DNA of 64,000 nucleotides from Pseudomonas sp. Irchel s3b2 (GTDB lineage Bacteria; Pseudomonadota; Gammaproteobacteria; Pseudomonadales; Pseudomonadaceae): NCBI RefSeq assembly GCF_900187445.1, contig NZ_FYEB01000011.1, positions 62,001 to 126,000 of the forward strand, read 5' to 3'. Shown piece by piece: positions 7,204 to 17,145 of this stretch (position 1 is its first letter; each line of letters starts with the position of its first letter). The notes under the pieces were generated by a model. It saw only the letters and a program-made list of their open reading frames with translations, ran no database searches and was not told where the DNA came from. The position numbers and the translations under genes were made by a program.

Positions 7204-8076
7204 TTAATAAAGCGCAGCGAACAACTTGCGACGGTACGTGGTCACCAGTGGGTGATCGTTGCCCAGCAGTTCGAACACTTGCAGCAAGGTCTTGTGCGGC
7301 AAGCCTTCGCTGTAGCTGCGATTGCGGATGAACAGTTTCAGCAAGGCATCCAGTGCCGCGTCGTATTGCTGACGAGCCAGTTGCTGGATCGCCAGTTGAT
7401 AGACCGCTTCATCGTCCTGCGGATTTTTCGCCAGACGTGCTTTCAGGTCTGCCGCATCCGGCAAATCCCTGGCCTGACCGAGGAACTGGATCTGCGCCTT
7501 GGCGCCGGCCAACGCAGCTTTGTGCTCATCGGTCTTGACCGCGTCGAGCACAATTTGCGCTTCACCCAACTCGCCGCGTTCGGTGAGGCAGCGGGCATAG
7601 AGAATCAGTGCCTTGGCGTTGGTGTTGTCTTCAGCCAGCAGCACTTTGAGCGTGGCTTCGGCGTCGGCGAAACGGCCGTCATCGAACAGCGCCTGAGCCT
7701 GTTCGAACGGGTCGGCCGCAGCGGGCGGCGGCATTTGCACGTGGGGTTCGAGCATGGTGCGCACAGCCGATTCCGGTTGTGCTCCGGCAAAACCGTCCAC
7801 CGGCTGACCGTCCTTGAACAGCACCACCGTCGGCAGGCTGCGAATGCCGAAACGCGCGACGATGTCCTGCTCGATGTCGCAATTGACCTTGGCCAGCAGC
7901 AACTCGCCCTGATAGCTCTCGGCGATGGTTTGCAGCATTGGCATCAAGGCCTTGCACGGCGCACACCACTCGGCCCAGAAATCCACCAGCACCGGTTTGT
8001 GAAAAGAGTTCTCGATCACCGACTGGTCGAAATCGGCAGTCGTGGCGTCGAAAATGTACGGCGTTTCCTGACTCAT
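7204..8076 (-). CDS. Thioredoxin-TPR protein (YbbN/CnoX-like)
   Basis: 290 residues. Residues 1-110 are a thioredoxin fold with an intact redox motif WCAPC (Cys38, Cys41). The remainder is a TPR-like helical region (FEQAQALFDDGRFADAEATLKVLLAEDNTNAKAL...). This is the YbbN/CnoX architecture, a chaperone-linked thioredoxin that guards clients against oxidation and hands them to GroEL or DnaK in E. coli. The E. coli protein lacks a CxxC pair, while this one keeps both cysteines and may be catalytically active. The start MSQETPYIFDATTADFD is well placed. The gene stands alone, convergent with the small gene at 6732. Confidence 0.85.
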   Translation of the reverse strand: MSQETPYIFDATTADFDQSVIENSFHKPVLVDFWAEWCAPCKALMPMLQTIAESYQGELLLAKVNCDIEQDIVARFGIRSLPTVVLFKDGQPVDGFAGAQPESAVRTMLEPHVQMPPPAAADPFEQAQALFDDGRFADAEATLKVLLAEDNTNAKALILYARCLTERGELGEAQIVLDAVKTDEHKAALAGAKAQIQFLGQARDLPDAADLKARLAKNPQDDEAVYQLAIQQLARQQYDAALDALLKLFIRNRSYSEGLPHKTLLQVFELLGNDHPLVTTYRRKLFAALY

Positions 8077-8176
8077 GGGGGATCTCGTAAAAGCGTGGAT
8101 GTGGTCACTATAAGGCTTGGTGGGGGGTGGCTGAAAGCGTGGTGGCCATTGAGTGATGTGCTGCCTGACGGGACGT

Positions 8177-8262
8177 CTTCGCGGGCAAGCCTCGCTCCTA
8201 CAGGTTCACCTTAATTTTGAAATCAACACTAACCCAGTAGGAGCGAGGCTTCCCCGCGAAGC
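8177..8262. repeat. REP/BIME pair, family A
   Basis: Inverted pair: left copy 8177-8203, right copy 8236-8262. The right copy has a substitution in its core (GGCTTCCCCGCG). It lies between the thioredoxin-TPR gene start and the end of the methyltransferase gene. Confidence 0.88.
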
Positions 8263-8264
8263 TC

Positions 8265-8921
8265 TTAGCCACGCCGCGCATGGTAAAGGCTCACATACCG
8301 AAACTCTTCAGGTTCGGCCAGGTCTGGCAAGGTCATCGCTTCCAGCATTTCGATGCGCCGATACAACGGATGGCGAAAATCCCTCACGCGCGAATCCGCC
8401 ACCAACGCTTCCCGGCCACGGCTGAGAAACTCGTCGAGCAACGGCAGATTTGCCCGGTCGTACAACACATCGGCCACCAGAATCAGATCGAACCGATCGG
8501 CCTCGGCGAAAAAATCCGTCGAGTAGCTGAGTTGCACGCCATTGAGTTCGGCATTCGCCCGACACGCGGCAATCGCCAGCGGGTCCAGGTCACAGGCCAC
8601 CACTTCCAGTGCCCCGGCTTTCACCGCCGCAATCCCCGCCACCCCGGAACCGGCGCCGAAATCCAGCACCCGTTTACCTTCGACCCATTGCGGGTGCTCG
8701 GCGAGATAGCGAGCCACGGCCAGCCCACTGGCCCAGCAGAAACTCCAGTACGGCGGCTCGTGGAGAATCCGCCGGGTTTCTTCCGGGCTGAAGGCACGGT
8801 CCATGTTGTCGCCGTCGATCAGCCAGAGTTTCAGCTCGGTGTCTGGCAACTCACAGGCGACAAGCTGTGCATCGCCGAGCAATTCACCTAACGCCTGTTG
8901 CAGGTCGAGCGGTGCAATCAT
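8265..8921 (-). CDS. Class I SAM-dependent protein methyltransferase-like
   Basis: 218 residues. It has SAM motif I VLDFGAGSGVAGIAA near residue 85, an acidic motif II ACDLDPLAI, and the motif IV-like region FDLILVADVLYDRANL. This is the pattern of the METTL/ETF-beta lysine methyltransferase group of small protein methyltransferases (DVLY in place of an NPPY motif). Its target is unknown. The start codon overlaps the stop of the upstream lipoprotein gene by four bases, so the two are co-translated. Confidence 0.78.
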   Translation of the reverse strand: MIAPLDLQQALGELLGDAQLVACELPDTELKLWLIDGDNMDRAFSPEETRRILHEPPYWSFCWASGLAVARYLAEHPQWVEGKRVLDFGAGSGVAGIAAVKAGALEVVACDLDPLAIAACRANAELNGVQLSYSTDFFAEADRFDLILVADVLYDRANLPLLDEFLSRGREALVADSRVRDFRHPLYRRIEMLEAMTLPDLAEPEEFRYVSLYHARRG

Positions 8922-9382
8922 GGCGCTTTGACGAATTGCAGCTGACCCAATGCCTGGGTGGTTGGCTGTGTGATCATTTGCGCCGGCAGATGCAGAATCA
9001 ACTGCCCGGACTGGCTGGCGCGGCCGCGAAGCTCGACGCGGGCACCGGCCGGAAAGGATTCGGGGTTGAAACGCAGACGAAACGGCAACAGCTGATTGGT
9101 GCCGATCAGGTTGGAATTGGCGAGCAATTGTTGCGGGCGATCCTTTTCGTCGATCACCAGCAACGCCAGTTCGACTTCGGCACCGGCCGGCACACCCTGC
9201 AAGGTGCCGCTCAATTCACGTTGATAAGCCGGCAGGGGGCCGAGCTCGGCCGATGCCTTGGCTTTCTTCTGCGCCTGTTGCGGTGCAGGGCCGGGCGTCG
9301 GCGGCTGGGGCTTGGGCGCATCGCTGCCGCAGGCCACCAACAGGCTGAAAAGACTGAGCAAAATGAGGGGGCGTAAAGACAT
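8918..9382 (-). CDS. YbaY-family lipoprotein
   Basis: 154 residues. The start [21 protein letters not shown] gives a clear lipoprotein signal peptide with lipobox LVAC. A proline-rich linker ([13 protein letters not shown]) follows, then a beta-rich domain of the YbaY/type III secretion-pilotin-like kind ([24 protein letters not shown]). A longer reading from 9454 would destroy the signal sequence. The lack of Asp at +2 (Gly-Ser follow the Cys) suggests sorting to the outer membrane. It overlaps the methyltransferase gene by four bases. Confidence 0.8.
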   Translation of the reverse strand: MSLRPLILLSLFSLLVACGSDAPKPQPPTPGPAPQQAQKKAKASAELGPLPAYQRELSGTLQGVPAGAEVELALLVIDEKDRPQQLLANSNLIGTNQLLPFRLRFNPESFPAGARVELRGRASQSGQLILHLPAQMITQPTTQALGQLQFVKAP

Positions 9383-9499
9383 TGGCGGCTCCAGCAAGCG
9401 AAATCCATATACAGCCAGTCTGTATACCGCAAACCCTATGGCTTGTCTTGCCACGGGGATGCGCTACCATGGCCCTCCCATTTTTTGTTGCCTGCCACC

Positions 9500-9964
9500 A
9501 TGCACTGTCCCTTCTGCGGTGCCAACGACACCAAGGTCATCGACTCGCGTCTGGTCGCCGAGGGCGAACAGGTGCGCCGCCGGCGTGAATGCCTGGCCTG
9601 CGGCGAACGTTTCACGACGTTTGAAACCGCCGAACTGGTGTTGCCGCGCCTGATCAAAACCGACGGTAGTCGCCAGCCGTTCGACGAAGAAAAACTGCGC
9701 GCCGGCATGCAGCGGGCGCTGGAGAAGCGCCCGGTGAGTGTCGAGCGCCTCGAATCGTCGCTGGTGCACATCAAACACAAACTGCGCGCCACCGGCGAAC
9801 GCGAGGTCAAATCCCTCGTGGTCGGCGAACTGGTGATGGCCGAGCTGAAGAAGCTTGATGAAGTCGCCTATATCCGCTTCGCTTCGGTGTATCGACGCTT
9901 CCAGGACCTCAACGAGTTCCGCGAAGAGATCGATCGCCTCGCCCGTGAGCCGGTGAAAGAATGA
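9500..9964 (+). CDS. nrdR: Transcriptional repressor NrdR
   Basis: 154 residues, the usual family length. The N-terminal zinc ribbon uses Cys3, Cys6, Cys31 and Cys34 ([10 protein letters not shown] ... [12 protein letters not shown]) and is followed by an ATP-cone ([20 protein letters not shown]). NrdR senses ATP/dATP and represses ribonucleotide reductase genes. The ATG at 9500 is chosen because the zinc ribbon begins at residue 3; upstream in-frame codons do not encode conserved sequence. Its stop overlaps ribD by four bases, the common nrdR-rib arrangement in proteobacteria. Confidence 0.97.
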   Translation: MHCPFCGANDTKVIDSRLVAEGEQVRRRRECLACGERFTTFETAELVLPRLIKTDGSRQPFDEEKLRAGMQRALEKRPVSVERLESSLVHIKHKLRATGEREVKSLVVGELVMAELKKLDEVAYIRFASVYRRFQDLNEFREEIDRLAREPVKE

Positions 9965-11094
9965 CCACTTCTTCCGAACAAGCCATCCTCGACGCGCATT
10001 ACATGGCCCGAGCCCTGGAACTGGCGCGCAAAGGTCATTACACGACGCACCCCAACCCCCGGGTTGGCTGCGTGGTGGTGCGTGACGGGCAGATTGTCGG
10101 CGAAGGCTGGCATGTGCGCACCGGCGAACCCCACGCCGAAGTCCACGCCCTGCGCGCCGCTGGCGACAAGGCGCGGGGCGCCACGGCTTACGTGACCCTC
10201 GAACCTTGCAGCCACCACGGCCGTACGCCGCCTTGCGCCGATGCGCTGGTGAATGCCGGTGTGGCGCGCGTCGTTGCGGCGATGCAGGACCCGAACCCGG
10301 AAGTCGCCGGTCGCGGTCTGCAACGTCTGGCCCAGGCTGGTATCGCCACCGAAAGCGGCGTACTGGAAGGCGAGGCGCGCAAGATCAATCAAGGCTTCCT
10401 CAAACGCATGGAGCATGGCTTGCCGTTCGTGCGGGTCAAGTTGGCGATGAGCCTCGACGGTCGCACGGCGATGGAAAGCGGCGAGAGCCAGTGGATCACC
10501 GGTCCAGCGGCCCGTTCGGCGGTACAGCGTTTGCGCGCCCAGGCCAGTGTGGTGCTGACCGGTGCCGACACGGTGCTTGCGGACAACGCCCGTTTGACTG
10601 TGCGTGCCGATGAATTGGGTCTGGATCCCGAACAAACGGCCTTGGCCATGAGCCGTCCGCCGCTTCGCGTGCTGATCGACGGTCGCCTGCGGGTGCCGCT
10701 GGATGCGCCGTTCTTCAAGGCCGGTCCGGCACTGGTCGCCACGTGTGTCGCGGTGGAAGAACAGTACGCCAACGGTCCGGAATGCCTGATCGTGCCGGGC
10801 GACGATGGCCAGGTCGATCTGCATCAGTTACTGGTCGAACTCGCCAACCGTGGCGTCAATGACGTGCTGGTCGAAGCCGGCCCGCGACTGGCTGGCGCGT
10901 TTGCCCAGCTCGGGCTGGTGGACGAGTTCCAGATTTTCATCGCCGGCAAGTTTCTGGGCTCATCGGCTCGACCACTACTGGACTGGCCACTGGCGCTGAT
11001 GAAAGACGCGCCCGAGCTCAAAATCACCGAAATTCGTGCGGTTGGCGATGACTGGCGAGTCATTGCCATTCCTCTGCCAGCGGCCAGCGTATAA
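9961..11094 (+). CDS. ribD: Bifunctional pyrimidine deaminase/reductase RibD
   Basis: 377 residues. The deaminase half has the zinc motif HAE (58-60) and [11 protein letters not shown] (Cys83, Cys92). The reductase half begins near residue 150 ([26 protein letters not shown]) and contains [13 protein letters not shown]. RibD converts the product of GTP cyclohydrolase II to 5-amino-6-(ribitylamino)uracil phosphate using NADPH. It overlaps nrdR by four bases and precedes ribE by 47 bases. Confidence 0.97.
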   Translation: MTTSSEQAILDAHYMARALELARKGHYTTHPNPRVGCVVVRDGQIVGEGWHVRTGEPHAEVHALRAAGDKARGATAYVTLEPCSHHGRTPPCADALVNAGVARVVAAMQDPNPEVAGRGLQRLAQAGIATESGVLEGEARKINQGFLKRMEHGLPFVRVKLAMSLDGRTAMESGESQWITGPAARSAVQRLRAQASVVLTGADTVLADNARLTVRADELGLDPEQTALAMSRPPLRVLIDGRLRVPLDAPFFKAGPALVATCVAVEEQYANGPECLIVPGDDGQVDLHQLLVELANRGVNDVLVEAGPRLAGAFAQLGLVDEFQIFIAGKFLGSSARPLLDWPLALMKDAPELKITEIRAVGDDWRVIAIPLPAASV

Positions 11095-11141
11095 TTCCCG
11101 GCCATTGCTCTAGCGCTGGCTCTGTTCTCGAGGAGGACTCC

Positions 11142-11807
11142 ATGTTTACCGGCATCATCGAATCTATCGGCAGTATTCGCGCATTGACCCCAAAAGGCGG
11201 AGATGTGCGGGTTTACGTAGAAACCGGCAAGCTCGACCTGAGCGACGTCAAACTGGGCGACAGCATTGCCGTCAACGGCGTGTGCCTGACCGCGGTTGAA
11301 TTGCCGGGCAATGGTTTTGCGGCGGACGTCAGTCGCGAAACCCTCGACTGCACCGCCATGAATGACCTCAAAAGCGGCAGCCCGGTGAATCTGGAAAAAG
11401 CTCTGACCCCGACCACTCGTCTCGGCGGGCATCTGGTCAGCGGCCACGTCGATGGCGTGGGCGAAGTGGTTGCCCGCACCGAAAATGCCCGCGCCGTCGA
11501 ATTTCGCATCCGTGCCCCGAAAGATCTGGCCAAGTACATCGCCCATAAAGGCTCGATCACCGTCGACGGTACTAGCCTGACCGTGAACGCGGTCGATGGC
11601 GCCGAGTTCTTGCTGACCATCATTCCGCATACCCTGAGCGAAACCATCATGGCGTCGTACCAGCCAGGTCGCCGGGTGAATCTGGAGGTGGACTTGCTGG
11701 CGCGTTATCTGGAGCGCCTTCTGCTCGGCGACAAGGCAGCAGAGCCTACTGTCGGCAGCACCATTACCGAAAGCTTTCTGGCCCAAAACGGCTACCTCAA
11801 ATCCTGA
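11142..11807 (+). CDS. ribE: Riboflavin synthase (alpha subunit)
   Basis: 221 residues. It consists of two similar lumazine-binding barrels: MFTGIIESIGSIRAL...GDSIAVNGVCLTAV in the first and GGHLVSGHVDGVGEV...GSITVDGTSLTVNAV in the second. The enzyme dismutates two 6,7-dimethyl-8-ribityllumazine molecules to riboflavin. A strong ribosome-binding site (GAGGAGGA) lies just upstream of the ATG. It is called ribC in some Pseudomonas annotations. No FMN riboswitch is present in the 47-base gap before it. Confidence 0.96.
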   Translation: MFTGIIESIGSIRALTPKGGDVRVYVETGKLDLSDVKLGDSIAVNGVCLTAVELPGNGFAADVSRETLDCTAMNDLKSGSPVNLEKALTPTTRLGGHLVSGHVDGVGEVVARTENARAVEFRIRAPKDLAKYIAHKGSITVDGTSLTVNAVDGAEFLLTIIPHTLSETIMASYQPGRRVNLEVDLLARYLERLLLGDKAAEPTVGSTITESFLAQNGYLKS

Positions 11808-11838
11808 AGCTCAAATTTCGAAAGAAGGGGGGTGCCTT

Positions 11839-12930
11839 GTGGCGCTCAATAGCATCGAAGAACTGGTTGAAGACATCCGCCAAGGCAAGATGGTCATCCT
11901 CATGGATGACGAAGACCGCGAGAACGAAGGCGACCTGATCATGGCCGCCGAGTGCTGCCTGCCTGAACACATCAACTTCATGGCCAAGCACGCCCGTGGC
12001 CTGATCTGCATGCCGATGAGCCGCGAGCGCTGCGAACTGCTCAAGCTGCCGTTGATGGCGCCACGCAACGGTTCCGGTTTCGGCACCAAGTTCACCGTGT
12101 CCATCGAAGCCGCCGAAGGCGTCACCACCGGTATCTCCGCGGCCGACCGTGCGCGCACCGTGCAGGCTGCAGCTGCGAAAGACGCCAAGGCTGAAGACAT
12201 CGTCAGCCCCGGTCATATCTTCCCGCTGATGGCCCAGGCTGGCGGTACGCTGGCCCGGGCCGGCCACACCGAAGCTGCCTGCGACCTGGCGCGCATGGCC
12301 GGTTTCGAGCCGAGCGGTGTGATCTGCGAAGTGATGAACGACGACGGCACCATGTCCCGTCGCGCCGAACTCGAAGCATTTGCCGCCGAACACAACATCA
12401 AGATCGGCACCATCGCCGACCTGATTCACTACCGGATGATCCACGAACGTACCGTTCAGCGGATTGCCGAGCAGCCGCTGGACAGCGAACTGGGCCAGTT
12501 CAACCTGGTGACCTATCGTGATTCGGTAGAAGGCGACGTGCACATGGCCCTGACCCTGGGCACCGTGTGCGCCGAAGAGCCGACGTTGGTTCGGGTGCAC
12601 AACATGGACCCACTGCGTGACCTGTTGATGGTCAAGCAACCAGGCCGCTGGAGCCTGCGCGCCGCCATGGCTGCGGTTGCCGAGGCTGGCAGCGGCGTGG
12701 TGCTGCTGCTCGGTCACCCGCTCGATGGCGACGTGTTGCTGGCGCATATCCGCGAAACCGCGGATCACAGCGCAGTGAAAAAACCGACCACCTACAGCAT
12801 CGTCGGTGCCGGTTCGCAGATCCTTCGGGACCTGGGCGTACGCAAAATGCGCCTGATGAGTGCGCCGATGAAATTTAATGCGATATCCGGTTTCGATCTG
12901 GAAGTTGTAGAATACGTGCCCTCCGAATAA
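11839..12930 (+). CDS. ribBA: RibBA: active DHBP synthase with a degenerate cyclohydrolase II domain
   Basis: 363 residues with a GTG start preceded by AGAAGGGGGG. Residues 1-200 are the 3,4-dihydroxy-2-butanone-4-phosphate synthase, with MDDEDRENEGDL, ARGLICMPMS and PGHIFPLMAQAGG. The second half has the GTP cyclohydrolase II fold, but the zinc-ligand segment is lost. Where RibA reads HSEC...CDC, this protein reads LVRVHNMDPLRDLLMVKQPG with no cysteines. It should therefore supply only the butanone-phosphate branch. A bona fide ribA lies at 16528. This degenerate RibBA form is known from other proteobacteria. Confidence 0.93.
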   Translation: MALNSIEELVEDIRQGKMVILMDDEDRENEGDLIMAAECCLPEHINFMAKHARGLICMPMSRERCELLKLPLMAPRNGSGFGTKFTVSIEAAEGVTTGISAADRARTVQAAAAKDAKAEDIVSPGHIFPLMAQAGGTLARAGHTEAACDLARMAGFEPSGVICEVMNDDGTMSRRAELEAFAAEHNIKIGTIADLIHYRMIHERTVQRIAEQPLDSELGQFNLVTYRDSVEGDVHMALTLGTVCAEEPTLVRVHNMDPLRDLLMVKQPGRWSLRAAMAAVAEAGSGVVLLLGHPLDGDVLLAHIRETADHSAVKKPTTYSIVGAGSQILRDLGVRKMRLMSAPMKFNAISGFDLEVVEYVPSE

Positions 12931-12976
12931 TGACCGGCAGTTTGCGGGCCTGTATTCGCGGTTAACACATCACTGA

Positions 12977-13012
12977 GGGACGCGTAGAAAACGCGTCCCG
13001 GCTCTTTAAGAG
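12977..13012 (+). promoter_or_regulatory. Stem-loop in the ribBA-ribH leader
   Basis: A perfect 9-base stem GGGACGCGT/ACGCGTCCC with loop agaaa (12977-12999) is followed by CTCTTTAAGAG (13002-13012). No T-run follows, so it is not a clear terminator. It may be an RNA-processing or stabilising element between two rib cistrons. The ribH start codon is 9 bases later. Confidence 0.45.
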
Positions 13013-13021
13013 ATCTAACGA

Positions 13022-13498
13022 ATGACCCTGAAGACCATCGAAGGTACCTTCATCGCCCCTAAAGGCCGCTACGCTTTGGTAGTGGGCCGTTTCAACAGCT
13101 TCGTCGTTGAAAGCCTGGTCAGCGGTGCAGTTGATGCCCTGGTTCGCCATGGCGTGAGCGAAAGCGACATCACCATCATCCGTGCGCCTGGCGCCTTCGA
13201 AATCCCGCTGGTTGCGCAGAAAGTTGCTCAGAAGGGCGAGTTCGCGGCAATCATCGCCCTGGGCGCAGTCATTCGTGGCGGTACTCCGCACTTCGAATAC
13301 GTGGCGGGCGAATGCACCAAGGGCCTGGCCCAGGTGTCCATGGAGTTCGGCGTACCGGTCGCTTTCGGCGTACTGACCGTTGATTCCATCGAACAAGCCA
13401 TCGAACGTTCCGGCACCAAGGCCGGTAACAAAGGTGCCGAAGCTGCCCTGTCCGCTCTGGAAATGGTCAGCCTGCTGGCACAGTTGGAGGCCAAGTGA
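13022..13498 (+). CDS. ribH: 6,7-dimethyl-8-ribityllumazine synthase
   Basis: 158 residues. Typical lumazine synthase features are [17 protein letters not shown], the substrate segment [14 protein letters not shown], and [17 protein letters not shown]. It condenses the RibD-derived uracil with the RibB product. The stop overlaps nusB by four bases (GTGA), so the two are coupled. The codon bias is strong and the RBS modest; the leader hairpin at 12977 may matter for expression. Confidence 0.97.
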   Translation: MTLKTIEGTFIAPKGRYALVVGRFNSFVVESLVSGAVDALVRHGVSESDITIIRAPGAFEIPLVAQKVAQKGEFAAIIALGAVIRGGTPHFEYVAGECTKGLAQVSMEFGVPVAFGVLTVDSIEQAIERSGTKAGNKGAEAALSALEMVSLLAQLEAK

Positions 13499-13995
13499 TT
13501 AGCGACGATAGCGATCGTTTCAACCCGCGCGATCCAAAGCCTGCGGATGCCGGCAAGCCATCGAAAAGCGTCAAGCGTCGCGAAGCCCGTCAGCTCGCGA
13601 CTCAGGCGCTGTACCAATGGCACATGGCCAAGCAGTCGCTGAACGAAATCGAGGCGCAGTTCCGGGTCGATAACGATTTCAGTGATGTTGATGGCGCCTA
13701 CTTCCGTGAAATCCTGCACGGTGTTCCTGCGCAGAAGGACAAGATCGACGCCGCGCTCAAGCCTTGCCTGGACCTGACCATCGAAGAGCTGGACCCGGTT
13801 GAACTGGCGGTTCTGCGCCTGTCCACCTGGGAGCTGCTCGAGCGCGCTGATGTGCCGTACCGCGTTGTGATCAACGAAGGTATCGAACTGGCCAAGGTCT
13901 TCGGTTCAACCGACGGCCACAAGTTCGTGAACGGTGTGCTCGACAAGCTGGCCCCGCGTCTGCGTGAAGCTGAAGTGAAGGCGTTCAAGCGCTGA
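13495..13995 (+). CDS. nusB: Transcription antitermination factor NusB
   Basis: 166 residues from a GTG that overlaps the ribH stop. After a charged, poorly conserved N-terminus (about 24 residues) comes the NusB fold: [22 protein letters not shown], then [51 protein letters not shown]. NusB binds BoxA RNA with NusE/S10 in rRNA antitermination. The ribH-nusB-thiL order is a widely conserved operon. Confidence 0.96.
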   Translation: MISDDSDRFNPRDPKPADAGKPSKSVKRREARQLATQALYQWHMAKQSLNEIEAQFRVDNDFSDVDGAYFREILHGVPAQKDKIDAALKPCLDLTIEELDPVELAVLRLSTWELLERADVPYRVVINEGIELAKVFGSTDGHKFVNGVLDKLAPRLREAEVKAFKR

Positions 13996-14022
13996 TTGGC
14001 GCTTGAATACTTTGTCTCAGCC

Positions 14023-14984
14023 ATGGGCGAGTTTGAGCTGATCCGCAATTTCTTCGCCGCCGCGCCTTGTGCGCAAGGCGGCGAAGGCGTTGCTCTGGGG
14101 ATCGGCGACGATTGCGCCTTGCTGGCTGTTCCCCCCGGGGAGCAGTTGGCGATTTCCACCGACACCCTCGTGGCCGGTGTGCATTTCGCAGACCCTTGCG
14201 ACCCGTTTCTGCTCGGTCAGCGCTCGCTGGCTGTGGCTGTCAGTGATCTGGCCGCCATGGGCGCCACCCCCATTGCCTTTACCCTTGCCCTGACTTTGCC
14301 GACGGTGACCACCGATTGGCTGGAAGCCTTCGCCCGGGGTTTGAACCTCATGGCGCAAAATTGCGCTGTGGCGCTGGTGGGTGGCGATACCACCCGCGGG
14401 CCGTTGAGTTTGACCATGACCGTGTTCGGTCGGGTGCCGGCCGGTCTGGCGTTGACCCGCAGCGGCGCACAGCCGGGCGATTTGCTCTGCGTGGGCGGTG
14501 AGCTGGGTAACGGCGCGGGCGCCTTGCCGTTGGTGCTCGGCCAGCGAATGGCTGACGCGGCCATCGCCGATCCGTTGCGGGCTCATTACTGGTCGCCGCA
14601 ACCGCAGCTGGGGCTGGGCATGGCGTTGCGCGGCAGAGCCACTGCGGCGCTGGACATCTCCGATGGCCTGCTCGCTGACTGCGGGCACATTGCCTTGGCG
14701 TCGAAAGTCGGGGTTCAGGTGGAGCGCAGCAAGCTGCCGTTGTCGAAGGCGCTGCTGGCTTTCCTCGGTCAGTCCGGCGCTGAGCAAGCCGCCTTGAGCG
14801 GCGGTGACGATTACGTGCTGGCCTTCACCTTACCGCCCGCCGAATTGCCATCATTGCTGGCGGACGGCTGGCCGATCCATGTGCTTGGGCGGGTCGTAGC
14901 GGGGCAGGGCGTGACACTGCTGGACGCCGACGGACACGACATCACCCCGCCAATCCGGGGTTATCAACATTTTCGGGAGACACC

Positions 14985-14988
<4 letters not shown>
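14023..14988 (+). CDS. thiL: Thiamine-monophosphate kinase
   Basis: 321 residues. It starts MGEFELIRNFFAA, the classic ThiL opening, then has GIGDDCALL, the dimetal-binding ISTDTLVAGVHF, and SDLAAMGATPIAF, with a C-terminal ISDGLLADCGHIA. It phosphorylates thiamine monophosphate to the diphosphate cofactor. The ATG at 14023 is preferred over in-frame codons starting at 13996, which encode no conserved sequence. The stop overlaps pgpA by four bases. Confidence 0.96.
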
Positions 14989-15487
<499 letters not shown>

Positions 15488-15488
<1 letters not shown>

Positions 15489-16249
15489 TGCGTCAAATGA
15501 GAGAAACGGGGATGGCGCAACGCGGGTTGCTGCTGATGGTATTCGCGCTATTTTGCTCGTTCGCCCAGGCGGGGGAGGCACCGACGACGCCGTCCGTGAT
15601 TCACCTCGCCAGCGAAGCCTGGGAAGACTTTACCGCCGCCGATGGTCATGGTTTGGGCTGGGATGTGTTGCGCGAAGTGTTCGAGCCGGCTGGCGTCAAA
15701 CTGGCTATTCGAATCGAACCGTATACGCGCGCCACGGGCTTGGCACAGCGTGGCGAAGTGGACGCTTGTGTCGGTGCCTATCGGGATGAAGTCAGCGACG
15801 TGCTCTATCCACGCTGGAGTTTCGATACCGATCCGATCTATGCGCTGGGTCTGGCCAGCAATCCGGCGCCGACCCTGCAAACCCTGGGCAATTATCGATT
15901 GGCTTGGGTTCGCGGCTACAAATTCCAGGTCTATCTGCCCAATGTGCAGCGCTATAACGAAGTCGCGCGGCGGACCGGGATCCTGTCGATGCTGACCCAC
16001 AACCGCGTCGACTACTACATCGACGCGCTGGACGACGTCGACTCCATCGTCAGCCAAGCCAAGGCCCCGTCGCAGTTTCGTCGCACGCACATCGTGGATT
16101 TGCCACTGTATCTGTGTTTTGCCGATACACCTCGGGCTCGCACGTTGATGGCTCTGTTCGATCAGCGCATGGACGTGCTGGTAAAAAACGGCCAGCTGAA
16201 ACCGATCTTCGAACGCTGGAAGCAGCCCTATCCGTTTAAGTCGAACTGA
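15488..16249 (+). CDS. Periplasmic substrate-binding domain protein (SBP_bac_3 type)
   Basis: 253 residues with a signal peptide (GLLLMVFALFCSFAQA). The mature part looks like a family 3 solute-binding protein: GLGWDVLREVFEPAGVKLAIRIEPYTRA, then GEVDACVGAYRDE, ending VKNGQLKPIFERW. No ABC transporter genes are nearby, so it may be an orphan sensor or binding protein, and the ligand is unknown. The first ATG shares a base with the pgpA stop; alternatives at 15497 and 15512 keep the signal peptide and cannot be excluded. Confidence 0.75.
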
Positions 16250-16257
16250 ATACAGCC

Positions 16258-16392
16258 CTTGTAGCAGCTGGCGAAGCCTGCGTTCGGCGGCGAAGCCGTC
16301 GTAAATTCAGGCGCTGAAGTGTGTCAGATTGACCGAGTCGACAGGTTTCACGACGGCTGCGCCGCCGAACGCAGGCTTCGCCAGCTGCTACA
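16258..16392. repeat. Long inverted repeat, family D (TGTAGCAGCTGGCGAAGCCT)
   Basis: Arms of about 42 bases (16259-16302 and 16350-16392) are nearly perfect complements around a 47-base centre. The same unit recurs as a short palindrome at 23829-23867. Apart from this element and the ribA leader, the 278-base gap holds nothing I can recognise. Confidence 0.88.
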
Positions 16393-16527
16393 GGGATGTA
16401 TGCGTCGAGCCGATGATCAAACATTTTGATCGTTATAGCCGATAATTCAGCCTAAGCGTCTGCAGGAACGTGCTGTTACAATGCCGCCTCTGCGAATCTT
16501 CAGTACTTATAGATCAGGAGCACACCG

Positions 16528-17145
16528 GTGCCTGTCGTTTTTGTCGCCGCTTCCAAGCTGCCAACGCCTTTTGCGCAATTCACCATGCATGGCTTTCTCG
16601 ATGAAGAGAACGGGCGCGAGCACGTAGTACTGAGCCTGGGTGAGTTCGCCGACGGTGCTCCGGTACTCGGCCGGTTGCACTCCGAATGCCTGACCGGCGA
16701 TGCCTTGTTCAGCCAGCGCTGCGACTGCGGTTCGCAACTCGAGGCAGCCTTGCAGGCAATCGCCCGTGAAGGCCGTGGCGTGTTGCTCTACTTGCGTCAG
16801 GAAGGTCGCGGCATTGGCCTGTTGAACAAGATCCGCGCCTATGAATTGCAGGATGGCGGTGCCGATACCGTTGAAGCCAACGAACGTCTGGGTTTCGCCG
16901 CCGATCAGCGCGACTACGCCATGTGCCTGCCGATGCTGGAGCACTTGGGCGTGAAGTCCCTGCGTCTGATGACCAACAACCCACGCAAGGTCAAAGCCTT
17001 GACCGACATGGGCATTGTGGTTGCCGAGCGCGTGCCGTTGCACACCGGGCACAACCCGCACAACAAACTCTATCTGGCGACCAAGGCCAGCAAGCTGGAC
17101 CACATGATGGGCAACGAGCATCAGGGCGAGGTTGACCGGGCGTGA
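16528..17145 (+). CDS. ribA: GTP cyclohydrolase II
   Basis: 205 residues from a GTG with AGGAG upstream. The zinc ligands are intact: Cys54, Cys65 and Cys67 in [20 protein letters not shown], followed by [16 protein letters not shown] and [12 protein letters not shown]. It catalyses the first step of riboflavin synthesis from GTP. It is needed because the RibBA at 11839 has lost these cysteines. No FMN riboswitch is visible in its leader. The stop overlaps the next gene by four bases. Confidence 0.97.
   Translation: MPVVFVAASKLPTPFAQFTMHGFLDEENGREHVVLSLGEFADGAPVLGRLHSECLTGDALFSQRCDCGSQLEAALQAIAREGRGVLLYLRQEGRGIGLLNKIRAYELQDGGADTVEANERLGFAADQRDYAMCLPMLEHLGVKSLRLMTNNPRKVKALTDMGIVVAERVPLHTGHNPHNKLYLATKASKLDHMMGNEHQGEVDRA

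Noticed and set aside
9900-13021. FMN riboswitch in the rib operon
   Set aside because: The gaps before ribD, ribE, ribBA and ribH are too short or lack the long conserved RFN pattern; only a simple stem is present before ribH.
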